This document shows, piece by piece, positions 1-6,374 of a stretch of 11,746 nucleotides of DNA (positions within the stretch are counted from its first letter, which is position 1; the number at the start of each line of letters is the position of its first letter). The notes beneath the pieces are model-generated. The model saw nothing but the letters and a program-made list of their open reading frames with translations, was not told where the DNA came from and made no database searches. This DNA is from an uncultured Blautia sp. (GTDB lineage: Bacteria; Bacillota; Clostridia; Lachnospirales; Lachnospiraceae), in assembly GCA_902476765.1 (NCBI GenBank), contig CABSEJ010000106.1:1-11746 (forward strand). Direction: 5' to 3'. A program made the position numbers and the translations under genes.

Positions 1-3
1 TAA

Positions 4-76
4 GCGCCTTTAGCTCAGTTGGTAGAGCAGTAGACTCTTAATCTATTTGTCCAGGGTTCGAGTCCCTGAAGGCGCA
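4..76 (+). tRNA. tRNA-Lys (anticodon CTT)
   Basis: A complete cloverleaf of 73 nt. The acceptor arm GCGCCTT (4-10) pairs with AAGGCGC (69-75), with discriminator A76. The D arm has GCTC/GAGC stems. The anticodon stem GTAGA (30-34) pairs with TCTAT (42-46) around loop CTCTTAA, which puts anticodon CTT at 37-39 and reads the lysine codon AAG. The T arm is CAGGG-TTCGAGT-CCCTG. CCA is not encoded, so the 3' end must be added by nucleotidyltransferase. A terminator follows within 10 nt, so this is the last or only gene of its transcript; the window starts too close to show whether other tRNAs precede it. Confidence 0.97.
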
Positions 77-85
77 CTTAAAAAG

Positions 86-130
86 CACTGTTTTTGAAGC
101 CATAGGAGCTTCGGGGGCGGTGTTTTTTTT
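86..130 (+). terminator. Rho-independent terminator of tRNA-Lys
   Basis: The left arm at 86-100 and right arm at 108-122 form a continuous 15-bp stem around a 7-nt loop. The outer CACTG/CGGTG and inner GAAGC/GCTTC segments flank five T-G wobble pairs. Eight T residues (123-130) follow. The wobble-rich centre makes the helix less stable than its length suggests, but position and T-run are typical. Confidence 0.9.
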
Positions 131-197
131 GGCTTGTGGTAGTTTTCTGTATAGGAGAAGAATCTCATCTTTGGCCGATGGTGCTTTGCGCAGTATT

Positions 198-225
198 AAA
201 TACTTACATAAAAAATACTTACATA
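198..225. repeat. short tandem duplication, 15-bp period
   Basis: The 13-mer AAATACTTACATA occurs at 198-210 and again at 213-225, in the A/T-rich gap between the tRNA terminator and the terminator of the AraC gene. No function is evident; it may be replication slippage. The rest of the 131-225 gap shows no gene. Confidence 0.6.
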
Positions 226-264
226 GAAAAAGGCTGGAAGCATTTTAATGCTCCGGCCTTTTTT
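226..264. terminator. bidirectional Rho-independent terminator overlapping the araC-family stop codon
   Basis: An inverted repeat with arms near 231-246 and 247-260 (core GGCTGG / CCGGCC, then AGCATT / AATGCT, with one bulged A) is flanked by A-tracts on the left and six T residues on the right, so it has terminator form on both strands. Read on the minus strand it ends the regulator transcript with TTTTTC at 230-225. The regulator's last codons and its TAA stop (245-247) lie in the hairpin's stem and loop. Confidence 0.88.
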
Positions 265-1150
265 CATGGGAGGAGATTTCCCGGGGGAGTTTAGAATAGG
301 CATCCCTTCCCGGAGGGGAGGGGGCCACATAGCTGTTGATTTTCAGATATTGTCTGGCATATTGCTTTGGCGTCAGCCCTACGGACTTTGTAAAGGTCCG
401 GATAAAGTGGTTGCAGCTGTTAAATCCTGCCCGTTCTCCGGATAAGGTGACGGAGAGGCCCTTGCGCAGGTAAGATTTGGCCAGACTCAGGCGTTTCTGC
501 GTGATATATTCTCCAAGGGTCATTCCAAATAGAAATTTAAATCTGTGACTTAAATAATACTTATTCATAAAAAAGATTTGAGATAAGTGGTCAAGACTGA
601 TTTTTTCCGTTATATGTTCATTGATGTAAGCAATAATGGGATAATAATCATTTAACTCTTCTTTTTCAGGAGCCGGAGGAAGGGGTGGAAGGTCATAAAG
701 GAAGTTTACATAAATGAGAACTTCCGCCAGCAGAGTTTTGGCAAATATCTCCTTCCCGAATGCAGAACAATCAGTGGCCAGATAGTATTCGATTTTGTTG
801 ATAAGCTTCAGCAAGTGGTCAAGCTGGTCTATATTAAGCCGGACCATGTGATTAAATTTTTCATGGTTCCGAAAGCATCGGATTAAATCAAAATTTTCGG
901 TGGAAATCCCCTGTATTTCTTCCGGATAGAAACGAATGGAATAATATTGATAAATAGAGCGGGGCTTTGCCACGCTGCGGTGCAAGTCGCTGCTGTTTAG
1001 GATAAAGATGCTGCCTCTGCTCAAAGGATAAATTTTATTCCTGATATAGAAACTGTCGCCCTCAGACATAATAATGAGAATTTCCATTTGGTCATGGAAA
1101 TGAAAGGGGCTTTCCTGATAAACTTCTTTGGTAAAAAAACGAATTTCCAT
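245..1150 (-). CDS. AraC-family transcriptional regulator (cupin sensor plus HTH)
   Basis: A cytoplasmic DNA-binding regulator, probably the ligand-responsive switch for the divergent transport/lyase operon. With the ATG at 1150 it has 301 residues. The N-terminal half (about 5-80) is a cupin-type sensor with an HFHDQMEI motif at 17-24. Residues 172-270 form the AraC/XylS double helix-turn-helix: the first HTH is around 186-207 and the second around 234-257, followed by the hallmark GLTPKQYARQYL at 258-269. The tail 271-301 lies outside the domain and has no recognisable motif. The start is uncertain. In-frame GTG 1177 and ATG 1171 are also open, but cupin homology begins at about the ATG at 1150, and none of the three has a strong SD (a GAGA lies about 11 nt from GTG 1177 and from ATG 1150). 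It has its own consensus promoter, so it is probably made constitutively or autoregulated. Family assignment is firm; the effector is unknown. Confidence 0.93.
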   Translation of the reverse strand: MEIRFFTKEVYQESPFHFHDQMEILIIMSEGDSFYIRNKIYPLSRGSIFILNSSDLHRSVAKPRSIYQYYSIRFYPEEIQGISTENFDLIRCFRNHEKFNHMVRLNIDQLDHLLKLINKIEYYLATDCSAFGKEIFAKTLLAEVLIYVNFLYDLPPLPPAPEKEELNDYYPIIAYINEHITEKISLDHLSQIFFMNKYYLSHRFKFLFGMTLGEYITQKRLSLAKSYLRKGLSVTLSGERAGFNSCNHFIRTFTKSVGLTPKQYARQYLKINSYVAPSPPGRDAYSKLPREISSHEKRPEH

Positions 1151-1204
1151 ATCTGATTCATCTCTTTTCATACACACGAATACGTTAGTCTCTTATTATT
1201 AGAA

Positions 1205-1233
1205 AGTATATCTTGGGAAAAATTTTTTGTCAA
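1205..1233 (-). promoter_or_regulatory. sigma-A promoter for the araC-family gene
   Basis: On the minus strand a perfect -35 TTGACA (1233-1228), a 17-bp spacer and a -10 TATACT (1210-1205) give a near-consensus promoter. The predicted transcript start is near 1198, leaving a leader of about 27-48 nt depending on the start codon. Confidence 0.88.
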
Positions 1234-1253
1234 CCAAACACTCCTGGAGGAAA

Positions 1254-1297
1254 AAGACAATATTTGTTAACTTTTAGAAAAATTAAGACAAAATTTG
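1254..1297. promoter_or_regulatory. candidate operator: 13-bp direct repeats 31 bp apart
   Basis: AAGACAATATTTG (1254-1266) and AAGACAAAATTTG (1285-1297) match at 12 of 13 positions. Their starts are 31 bp apart, about three helical turns, so both sites face the same side of the helix, as expected for a two-HTH AraC-type protein or its dimer. They lie just upstream of the araC-family promoter. The region is A-rich, so chance similarity is possible. Confidence 0.4.
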
Positions 1298-1416
1298 GAA
1301 GGAATAAAAAAACAAGAAAACAAAAAAGCGCAAGAAACGTCAATAAACGAAAGAAAAAATAAGGCCTCATTTTTTTCTTTAACGATTTAGTACAATAAAA
1401 CAATTATCTATACAAA

Positions 1417-1462
1417 TAACAGCAACTTAACAGAAGTTTTTCTATTTTTGATGAGATATAAT
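1417..1462 (+). promoter_or_regulatory. operon promoter: perfect -10, no -35, tandem 11-bp upstream repeat
   Basis: TATAAT at 1457-1462 predicts a start near 1469. The -35 slot (about 1433-1440) has no resemblance to TTGACA, and there is no extended -10 TG. Directly upstream, TAACAG occurs at 1417-1422 and 1428-1433, giving two 11-bp units (8 of 11 identical) on one face of the helix and covering about -52 to -31. This is the usual layout of a class II AraC-activated promoter. The rest of the 1234-1456 stretch is A/T-rich with A-tracts and no gene. Confidence 0.6.
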
Positions 1463-1502
1463 AAAAATCAGAAAAATAAAAGTGTGAGGCGGAAAATACA
1501 AC

Positions 1503-1510
1503 AGGAGGTG
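1503..1510 (+). promoter_or_regulatory. strong Shine-Dalgarno fixing the TTG start of dppD
   Basis: AGGAGGTG stands five bases before TTG 1516, and no ATG or GTG is suitably placed, so initiation at TTG is the only well-supported choice. Confidence 0.85.
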
Positions 1511-1515
1511 TCAGA

Positions 1516-2496
1516 TTGGAAGAATTACTGAAAGTGAAAAATCTAAAGACTCATTTTTATACGCCGGAAAAAGTAATTCCCGCTGTGGACGGGGTCAGCT
1601 TTCATATTAAGAAGGGAGAGACTCTTTGTATTGTAGGAGAATCCGGCAGTGGGAAAAGCGTAACCTCCCTCTCTATTATGCAGTTAGTCCAATCTCCGCC
1701 GGGAAAATATGTGGATGGACAGATTTTGTTCAAAGGGGAGGATATCTTAAAGAAGTCGGAGAACGAGATGTGCGGAATCAGAGGGAATACTATCTCTATG
1801 ATATACCAGGAGCCTATGACTTCCCTGAACCCTGTATTTACTATCGGTATGCAGATAATGGAAACCATTCGCATACATCAGAAGGTCAGCAAGGAGGAGG
1901 CCAGAAAGAAAGCCGTGCATATGCTGGAACTTGTAGGTATTGCGGACCCGGAAATCCGTATGAAGGAATATCCCCATCAACTGTCAGGGGGGATGAGACA
2001 GAGAGTTATGATTGCCATGGGCCTTTGCTGTCAGCCGGAACTTTTGATTGCAGATGAACCTACTACGGCTCTGGATGTGACGATTCAGGCCCAGATTTTA
2101 GACCTTATGAGAAGGCTCAAAGAAGAACTTCACATGACCATTTTGTTTATTACCCATGATTTGGGAGTTGTGGCAGAAATGGCAGAGCGGGTGATTGTTA
2201 TGTACGGAGGCCGGGTTGTGGAGGAAGCTCCTGTAAAGGAAATCTTTAAACATCCAAGACATCCCTATACCCAGGGGCTGCTGAACTGTATTCCCAGAGT
2301 AGATGTAAAAGAAGAAAGGCTGAAGGTGATTAAGGGAATGGTCCCCTCGCCGGACAAGTTTGCCCAGGGCTGCAGATTTCATCCAAGATGTCCCTATGCC
2401 CAGGAAATCTGCAGAACCCAGGAACCTCCGGAGCATAAGAACCAATGGGGAACCGTGACCTGTCATTTCCCTTTGAAAGCAGAAGAGGAGGTATAG
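1516..2496 (+). CDS. dppD: Dpp/Opp-type ABC transporter ATP-binding protein (DppD-like)
   Basis: One of two nucleotide-binding subunits that power an importer of the peptide/nickel/opine class on the cytoplasmic face of the membrane. Of 326 residues, the ABC domain shows Walker A GESGSGKS (41-48), Q-loop Gln98, signature LSGGM (156-160), Walker B LLIADE (176-181) and switch His214. The C-terminal oligopeptide-type extension has HPRHPYT (246-252) and four cysteines, C286, C292, C299 and C316. Equivalent cysteines in mycobacterial DppD hold a 4Fe-4S cluster, so a cluster is likely here but not proven. It starts at TTG and is the first gene of the operon. The ATPase for the second half-site follows after 4 nt. 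All catalytic residues are intact. The dpp name reflects family only: substrate specificity comes from the binding protein. Confidence 0.95.
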   Translation: MEELLKVKNLKTHFYTPEKVIPAVDGVSFHIKKGETLCIVGESGSGKSVTSLSIMQLVQSPPGKYVDGQILFKGEDILKKSENEMCGIRGNTISMIYQEPMTSLNPVFTIGMQIMETIRIHQKVSKEEARKKAVHMLELVGIADPEIRMKEYPHQLSGGMRQRVMIAMGLCCQPELLIADEPTTALDVTIQAQILDLMRRLKEELHMTILFITHDLGVVAEMAERVIVMYGGRVVEEAPVKEIFKHPRHPYTQGLLNCIPRVDVKEERLKVIKGMVPSPDKFAQGCRFHPRCPYAQEICRTQEPPEHKNQWGTVTCHFPLKAEEEV

Positions 2497-2500
2497 GCAA

Positions 2501-3478
2501 ATGGAAGAGAGAAAAAAGGAAATTCCTCTTTTAGAAGTAAAAGGGCTGAAAAAATATTTTGTATCAAAAAGCGGAAAAACAAAAAAGACGGTACAGGCCC
2601 TTAACGGTGTTTCTTTTACTGTCCGGGAAGGAGAGACCTTCGGTTTGGTAGGAGAAAGCGGCTGCGGAAAAACCACGGCAGGAAGGGTTATCAGCTGTTT
2701 GACAGACCCTACGGCAGGGGAAGTCCTTTTTCAGGGAAAAAATTTGTTTCAGATGTCAAAGAAAGAGCTGAAAAAGGTAAGGAAAGAGATACAGATGGTT
2801 TTTCAGGACCCTTTTGCTTCTCTGGACCCCAGGATGTCTATCGGAAAAATTATTGAGGAGCCGCTGGTCATCCACAAAGTTTCAGATAAGGCGGGAAGAA
2901 AGCAGATGGTACTGGAAATGCTGGAAAAGGTTGGCCTGCAGCCGGAATATTATAACCGATATCCCCATGAATTTTCCGGGGGTCAAAGACAGAGAATCGG
3001 TATTGCAAGGGCTTTGATTTTAAAGCCCAAGCTGGTAATCTGCGATGAGCCGGTATCGGCTCTGGATGTCTCGGTCCAATCTCAGATACTGAATCTTTTG
3101 GAAGATTTGCAGAAAGAGCTGGGTCTGACCTACATATTTATTGCCCATGGCTTAAATGTGGTTCAGCATATTTCCGACAGAATCGGTGTGATGTATCTGG
3201 GAAAAGTTGCGGAGATTATATCTGCCGGAGAATTGTTTGCACATCCGGGACATCCCTATACAAAGGCGCTGCTCTCAGCCAATCCCATTCCAAATCCGGA
3301 AATAAACCATGAAAGAATCATATTGGAGGGAGATATTCCGTCGCCGGCCAATCCGCCTTCCGGGTGCTTCTTTCATACCAGATGCAAAGAGTGCCGCCAG
3401 ATATGCAAAGAAAAAGAACCGCCGGTGAGGCAGAATGGAGATAGGGTAGTGGCATGCCACTTTCCGCTGGAAAAATGA
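2501..3478 (+). CDS. dppF: Dpp/Opp-type ABC transporter ATP-binding protein (DppF/OppF-like)
   Basis: The second ATPase subunit, expected to pair with the preceding DppD-like protein under the two permeases. Of 325 residues, Walker A is GESGCGKT (51-58), with Q-loop Gln102, signature FSGGQ (158-162), Walker B LVICDE (178-183) and switch His216. The C-terminal extension has HPGHPYT (248-254) and cysteines C289, C295, C298, C302 and C319, again compatible with an Fe-S site. One oddity: the residue after the switch His is Gly217 (codon GGC), where relatives nearly always have Asp (H-D-L). That is one base from GAC, and all other motifs are intact. SD AGGAGGT (2486-2492) precedes ATG 2501. The stop overlaps the next start as ATGA. 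Confidence 0.95.
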   Translation: MEERKKEIPLLEVKGLKKYFVSKSGKTKKTVQALNGVSFTVREGETFGLVGESGCGKTTAGRVISCLTDPTAGEVLFQGKNLFQMSKKELKKVRKEIQMVFQDPFASLDPRMSIGKIIEEPLVIHKVSDKAGRKQMVLEMLEKVGLQPEYYNRYPHEFSGGQRQRIGIARALILKPKLVICDEPVSALDVSVQSQILNLLEDLQKELGLTYIFIAHGLNVVQHISDRIGVMYLGKVAEIISAGELFAHPGHPYTKALLSANPIPNPEINHERIILEGDIPSPANPPSGCFFHTRCKECRQICKEKEPPVRQNGDRVVACHFPLEK

Positions 3479-4860
3479 AGAAATCAGGAACAGAAAGACT
3501 AATACAATATATTTTTGAAAAAAAGCAAGAGCTATGTACGGCTTCTATGCGGGAGATGGCCAGACTGTGTCTGTTAGATGAATTGGGGTGCTGCGTTTAT
3601 GGAAGCCGCACACCGGAAGCAAAAAAAATATTGCAGGCAGCAGAGGCAGCACATGGGCCGGGAAAAGCCTTTATATGGGGGACAGAAAAAGCTTTTTCTC
3701 CTGAAACTGCGGCTTTGATTAACGGCAGCCTCTGTCATATGCGGGAACTGGACGATGTGCATTTTGCCATACTTCATACGGGAGCCGTATGTGTGCCGGC
3801 AGCGCTTGGCGCTGCACAAATCTGTAATTCCACAATGGAGGAGCTTCTGGACGCTGTTATTATGGGTGTGGAGGTAATGGTACGGATTGCCCAGGGCATG
3901 GATTTTCTGAATCACAGAGAAAGAGGATGGCATGGAACTGCCACCTGCGGACCCTTTGGGGCGGCTGCAGCGGCAGGGACTCTTTTGGGGCTTGGCCCGG
4001 AAGAGATGGTAAATGCCCTTGGAATTGCCGGAAGCAGAACAGGAGGCACCTGGGCTTTTGCTAAGGATGGTGCCATGACAAAAAGACTTCATCCGGGGAT
4101 GGCCGCCAGAGACGGAGTGATGGCAGCTTTTTTAGCCCGGCAGGGACTGAAAGGACCTCATTATGTACTGGAGGCTGAGGACGGAGGACTTTATAGAATC
4201 ATGAGTGAATCCTGGAGTCTGGAGCCATTGGAAAGAGAAGCCAGGCCGGCTTTGGAGGATATAGAATTTAAGTGGTTCGCATCCTGTAAATCCGTACATT
4301 CTCCTTTTTCCGCCGCACTGCAGATATATGAGAATAATTCAAAGCAGTCCTTTGAAGAACTGCAGGAGATACATGTCTATGTGAACAGGTCCGCCATAGA
4401 GATGGCCGGCGGCCAGTATCAGCCGGATTCTGTGGTGTCAGCTCAAATCAGCATTCCTTATGGAGTAGCCTTGGGGATTCACGGGTACAGCGGCACAGCA
4501 GAGGACTATACAGAAAAACGGATGCAGGATGAAACCCTGGGGCAGACAGCAGCAATGGTGCAGGTCCATGAAAGCCCGGAGATGAACCGGCTCAGGAGAG
4601 AAGAAAACAGAAGCGCCGCCAGGGTAAAGGTCCGCTGGAAAAACGGGGAAGAGGCAAGTGCCTTTGTAAAGGCGCCAAAAGGTTCTATGTATGCCCCTCT
4701 TACCAGAGAAGATATTATAAAGAAATATGTTTCTCTCACCGGGGAAAGCCTGGGAGCAGAAAAATCCAGAGCTGTCTGCGATTTTATCCTGCAGTCTGAA
4801 GAAAAGGAAAAGCTGGAGAGCTTATCCGGTATATTTAAGGAGGTAGCAAATGAAAAGTGA
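3475..4860 (+). CDS. MmgE/PrpD-family protein (possible epimerase of an N-substituted aspartate)
   Basis: A cytoplasmic enzyme of the MmgE/PrpD family, which includes 2-methylcitrate dehydratase, cis-aconitate decarboxylase and iminodisuccinate epimerase. Members share proton abstraction next to a carboxylate. At 461 residues it is full length. Family blocks are visible: NGSLCHMRELDDVH (83-96, including D93-D94 and H96), HGTATCGPFGAAAAAG (153-168), TKRLHPGMAARDG (202-214) and CKSVHSPFSAAL (271-282). No methylcitrate synthase or methylisocitrate lyase is nearby, so a propionate role is unlikely. The adjacent argininosuccinate-lyase-like gene points to an epimerase/isomerase feeding that lyase (inference). 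I chose ATG 3475 because it overlaps the upstream stop as ATGA, typical of translational coupling. ATG 3454 (seven residues longer) is an in-frame alternative with a weak SD. It overlaps the lyase gene by 11 nt. Confidence 0.88.
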   Translation: MKKSGTERLIQYIFEKKQELCTASMREMARLCLLDELGCCVYGSRTPEAKKILQAAEAAHGPGKAFIWGTEKAFSPETAALINGSLCHMRELDDVHFAILHTGAVCVPAALGAAQICNSTMEELLDAVIMGVEVMVRIAQGMDFLNHRERGWHGTATCGPFGAAAAAGTLLGLGPEEMVNALGIAGSRTGGTWAFAKDGAMTKRLHPGMAARDGVMAAFLARQGLKGPHYVLEAEDGGLYRIMSESWSLEPLEREARPALEDIEFKWFASCKSVHSPFSAALQIYENNSKQSFEELQEIHVYVNRSAIEMAGGQYQPDSVVSAQISIPYGVALGIHGYSGTAEDYTEKRMQDETLGQTAAMVQVHESPEMNRLRREENRSAARVKVRWKNGEEASAFVKAPKGSMYAPLTREDIIKKYVSLTGESLGAEKSRAVCDFILQSEEKEKLESLSGIFKEVANEK

Positions 4861-6364
4861 AAAAGGAGGTTTTTTTGAACAGATTCAAGGGAAAATCAAC
4901 CCTGTGGCAGTGAAGTATTATTACGGACCCCGTATGGAAAAGGCGGACCGTTCCTTTCCTTATCTGGTACAGGTAATGGAAGCTCATGTGCTTATGCTGG
5001 CTAAGCAGAAAATCATTCCTGAGAAAGCATCTGAAAAATTGCTGGAGGTTTTGGAAGCCTGGGGAAAAGATATTCCCAATTTAGACCCTTCCCTGGAGGA
5101 TTTGTATATTAACCTGGAGCTGCGGATGAAGGAGCAGGCCGGGGAAGAGATATGCAGCTATCTGCCGGTGGCCCGGAGCAGAAATGATGTGGAGGCTGCT
5201 ATGTGGAGAATTGAGCTGAGGGAGCTTTTGTATCAACTGGCAGATGCTATTGGAGATTTGACAGAAATTCTGCATAAGAGAGCAGCAGAGACGAAATATG
5301 ACATATTTCCGGGATACACATATGGACAGCAGGCTCAGCCAATCAGTATGGGGTTTCAATTAGCCGGATACGGAGGGCCTATGCTCCGCCATATGGAACG
5401 CATCCTGGAATGTGTGGACAGATTTAATAAAAATCCTTTAGGTGCGGCGGCTATGTCCGGTACAGAATATCCTATAGACAGGGAATTTACAGCCAATATC
5501 CTGGGATTTGACGGAGTGTGGGAACATGCGGCTGACGCTGTTGTCAGTGAAGATTATATGATGGAAGCGGCCAATATAGGGGTATTGGTGTTGATAGCTC
5601 TGGCAAGGCAGGCGGAAGACATTATCAATTGGTGTTCTAATGAGGCTGGATTTGCAGATTTAACCGATGACCTGATTGATTCCAGCAGCATTATGCCTCA
5701 GAAGAGGAATCCGGTAATCTGCGCCACTGTACGTTCCCAGGCAAGGATTATGGCCGGCAGATATGCGGGGATTTCCACAGCATGCTCTGTGGGATTCCAG
5801 GCCAGCAGAGACATGACAGCAGCCTGGGAGGATGTGGTGGAATGTGTGAATACGGCAATCGGTATGTGCAGAATCAGCGCCGAATATGTGAAGTCTCTCA
5901 GATTTTCTGCAGAAAACATGGAAAAAATTTTGTATAAAGGATTTTCAAATGCAACGGAACTGGCGGACAGCCTGGTTTTGGAAGGAGGACTGCCCTTCAG
6001 GCAAGCCCATAAAATCGTAGGAGGCGCAATAAGTGAGCTGTTCCGGGAAAAGAAAGGCCAGGAAGCCCTGAACTGGGAGCTTTTAGACAAATGGAGCAGA
6101 GAAATTTGCCGGAAACCTTTGCCGATGACCAGAGAACAGGTAGAGAAGGCTAAAAATTTCCATGTGGCCGTAGAAAGAAGAAACTGCCAGGGAGCTGCGG
6201 CACCGGCACAAGTGGAGAAAATGCTGGAGCATCAGAAGGAGTTTCTGGACAGACTGCAAAAGTATATATCCAACAGAAGAAAACAATGGGAAGAGGCTGA
6301 CGCAGAGCTGCATAAGCTGGCAAAAGAATATATACACAGCCGGTATAACAAAATATCTGTATAG
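4850..6364 (+). CDS. argininosuccinate-lyase-like C-N lyase (aspartase/fumarase superfamily)
   Basis: A homotetrameric-type cytoplasmic lyase expected to remove an amine from a dicarboxyethyl (aspartate-type) substrate and release fumarate. Of 504 residues, superfamily regions are ARSRNDVEAA (108-117), GYTYGQQAQP (155-164), GTEYPIDREFTA (204-215) and the signature loop SSSIMPQKRNP (278-288), with Ser280 as presumed base. A C-terminal GAAAPAQV (448-455) matches the GTAP-x-x-V block of argininosuccinate lyases. It is unlikely to be housekeeping ArgH: there are no arginine genes nearby, it is embedded in a transporter operon, it has a long C-terminal coil (about 456-500), and the normally conserved His in the GYTH motif is Tyr158. 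EDDS lyase and the iminodisuccinate C-N lyase are related enzymes. SD AAGGAGGT (4837-4844) sits five bases before ATG. Superfamily is firm; substrate is unknown. Confidence 0.92.
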   Translation: MKSEKGGFFEQIQGKINPVAVKYYYGPRMEKADRSFPYLVQVMEAHVLMLAKQKIIPEKASEKLLEVLEAWGKDIPNLDPSLEDLYINLELRMKEQAGEEICSYLPVARSRNDVEAAMWRIELRELLYQLADAIGDLTEILHKRAAETKYDIFPGYTYGQQAQPISMGFQLAGYGGPMLRHMERILECVDRFNKNPLGAAAMSGTEYPIDREFTANILGFDGVWEHAADAVVSEDYMMEAANIGVLVLIALARQAEDIINWCSNEAGFADLTDDLIDSSSIMPQKRNPVICATVRSQARIMAGRYAGISTACSVGFQASRDMTAAWEDVVECVNTAIGMCRISAEYVKSLRFSAENMEKILYKGFSNATELADSLVLEGGLPFRQAHKIVGGAISELFREKKGQEALNWELLDKWSREICRKPLPMTREQVEKAKNFHVAVERRNCQGAAAPAQVEKMLEHQKEFLDRLQKYISNRRKQWEEADAELHKLAKEYIHSRYNKISV

Positions 6365-6374
6365 GGAGGATGCT

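Noticed and set aside
4..76. tRNA-Lys as an attachment site for an integrated island carrying the operon
   Set aside because: No integrase, no repeat of the tRNA 3' end elsewhere in the window, and an ordinary terminator directly after it.
1463..1477. CodY-like box overlapping the operon start site
   Set aside because: Only 11 of 15 bases match the CodY consensus in a very A-rich stretch, which chance explains well.
1626..2057. 143-codon plus-strand open frame inside dppD
   Set aside because: An out-of-frame overlap with conserved ABC ATPase motifs; no independent support.
3475..4860. 2-methylcitrate dehydratase (prpD) of propionate catabolism
   Set aside because: No prpB, prpC or other propionate genes; the family includes several other activities and the neighbour is a C-N lyase.
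4850..6364. Housekeeping argininosuccinate lyase (argH)
   Set aside because: No argG or other arginine genes nearby, the GYTH His is missing, and the gene is locked inside a transporter operon. Family kept, housekeeping role not claimed.
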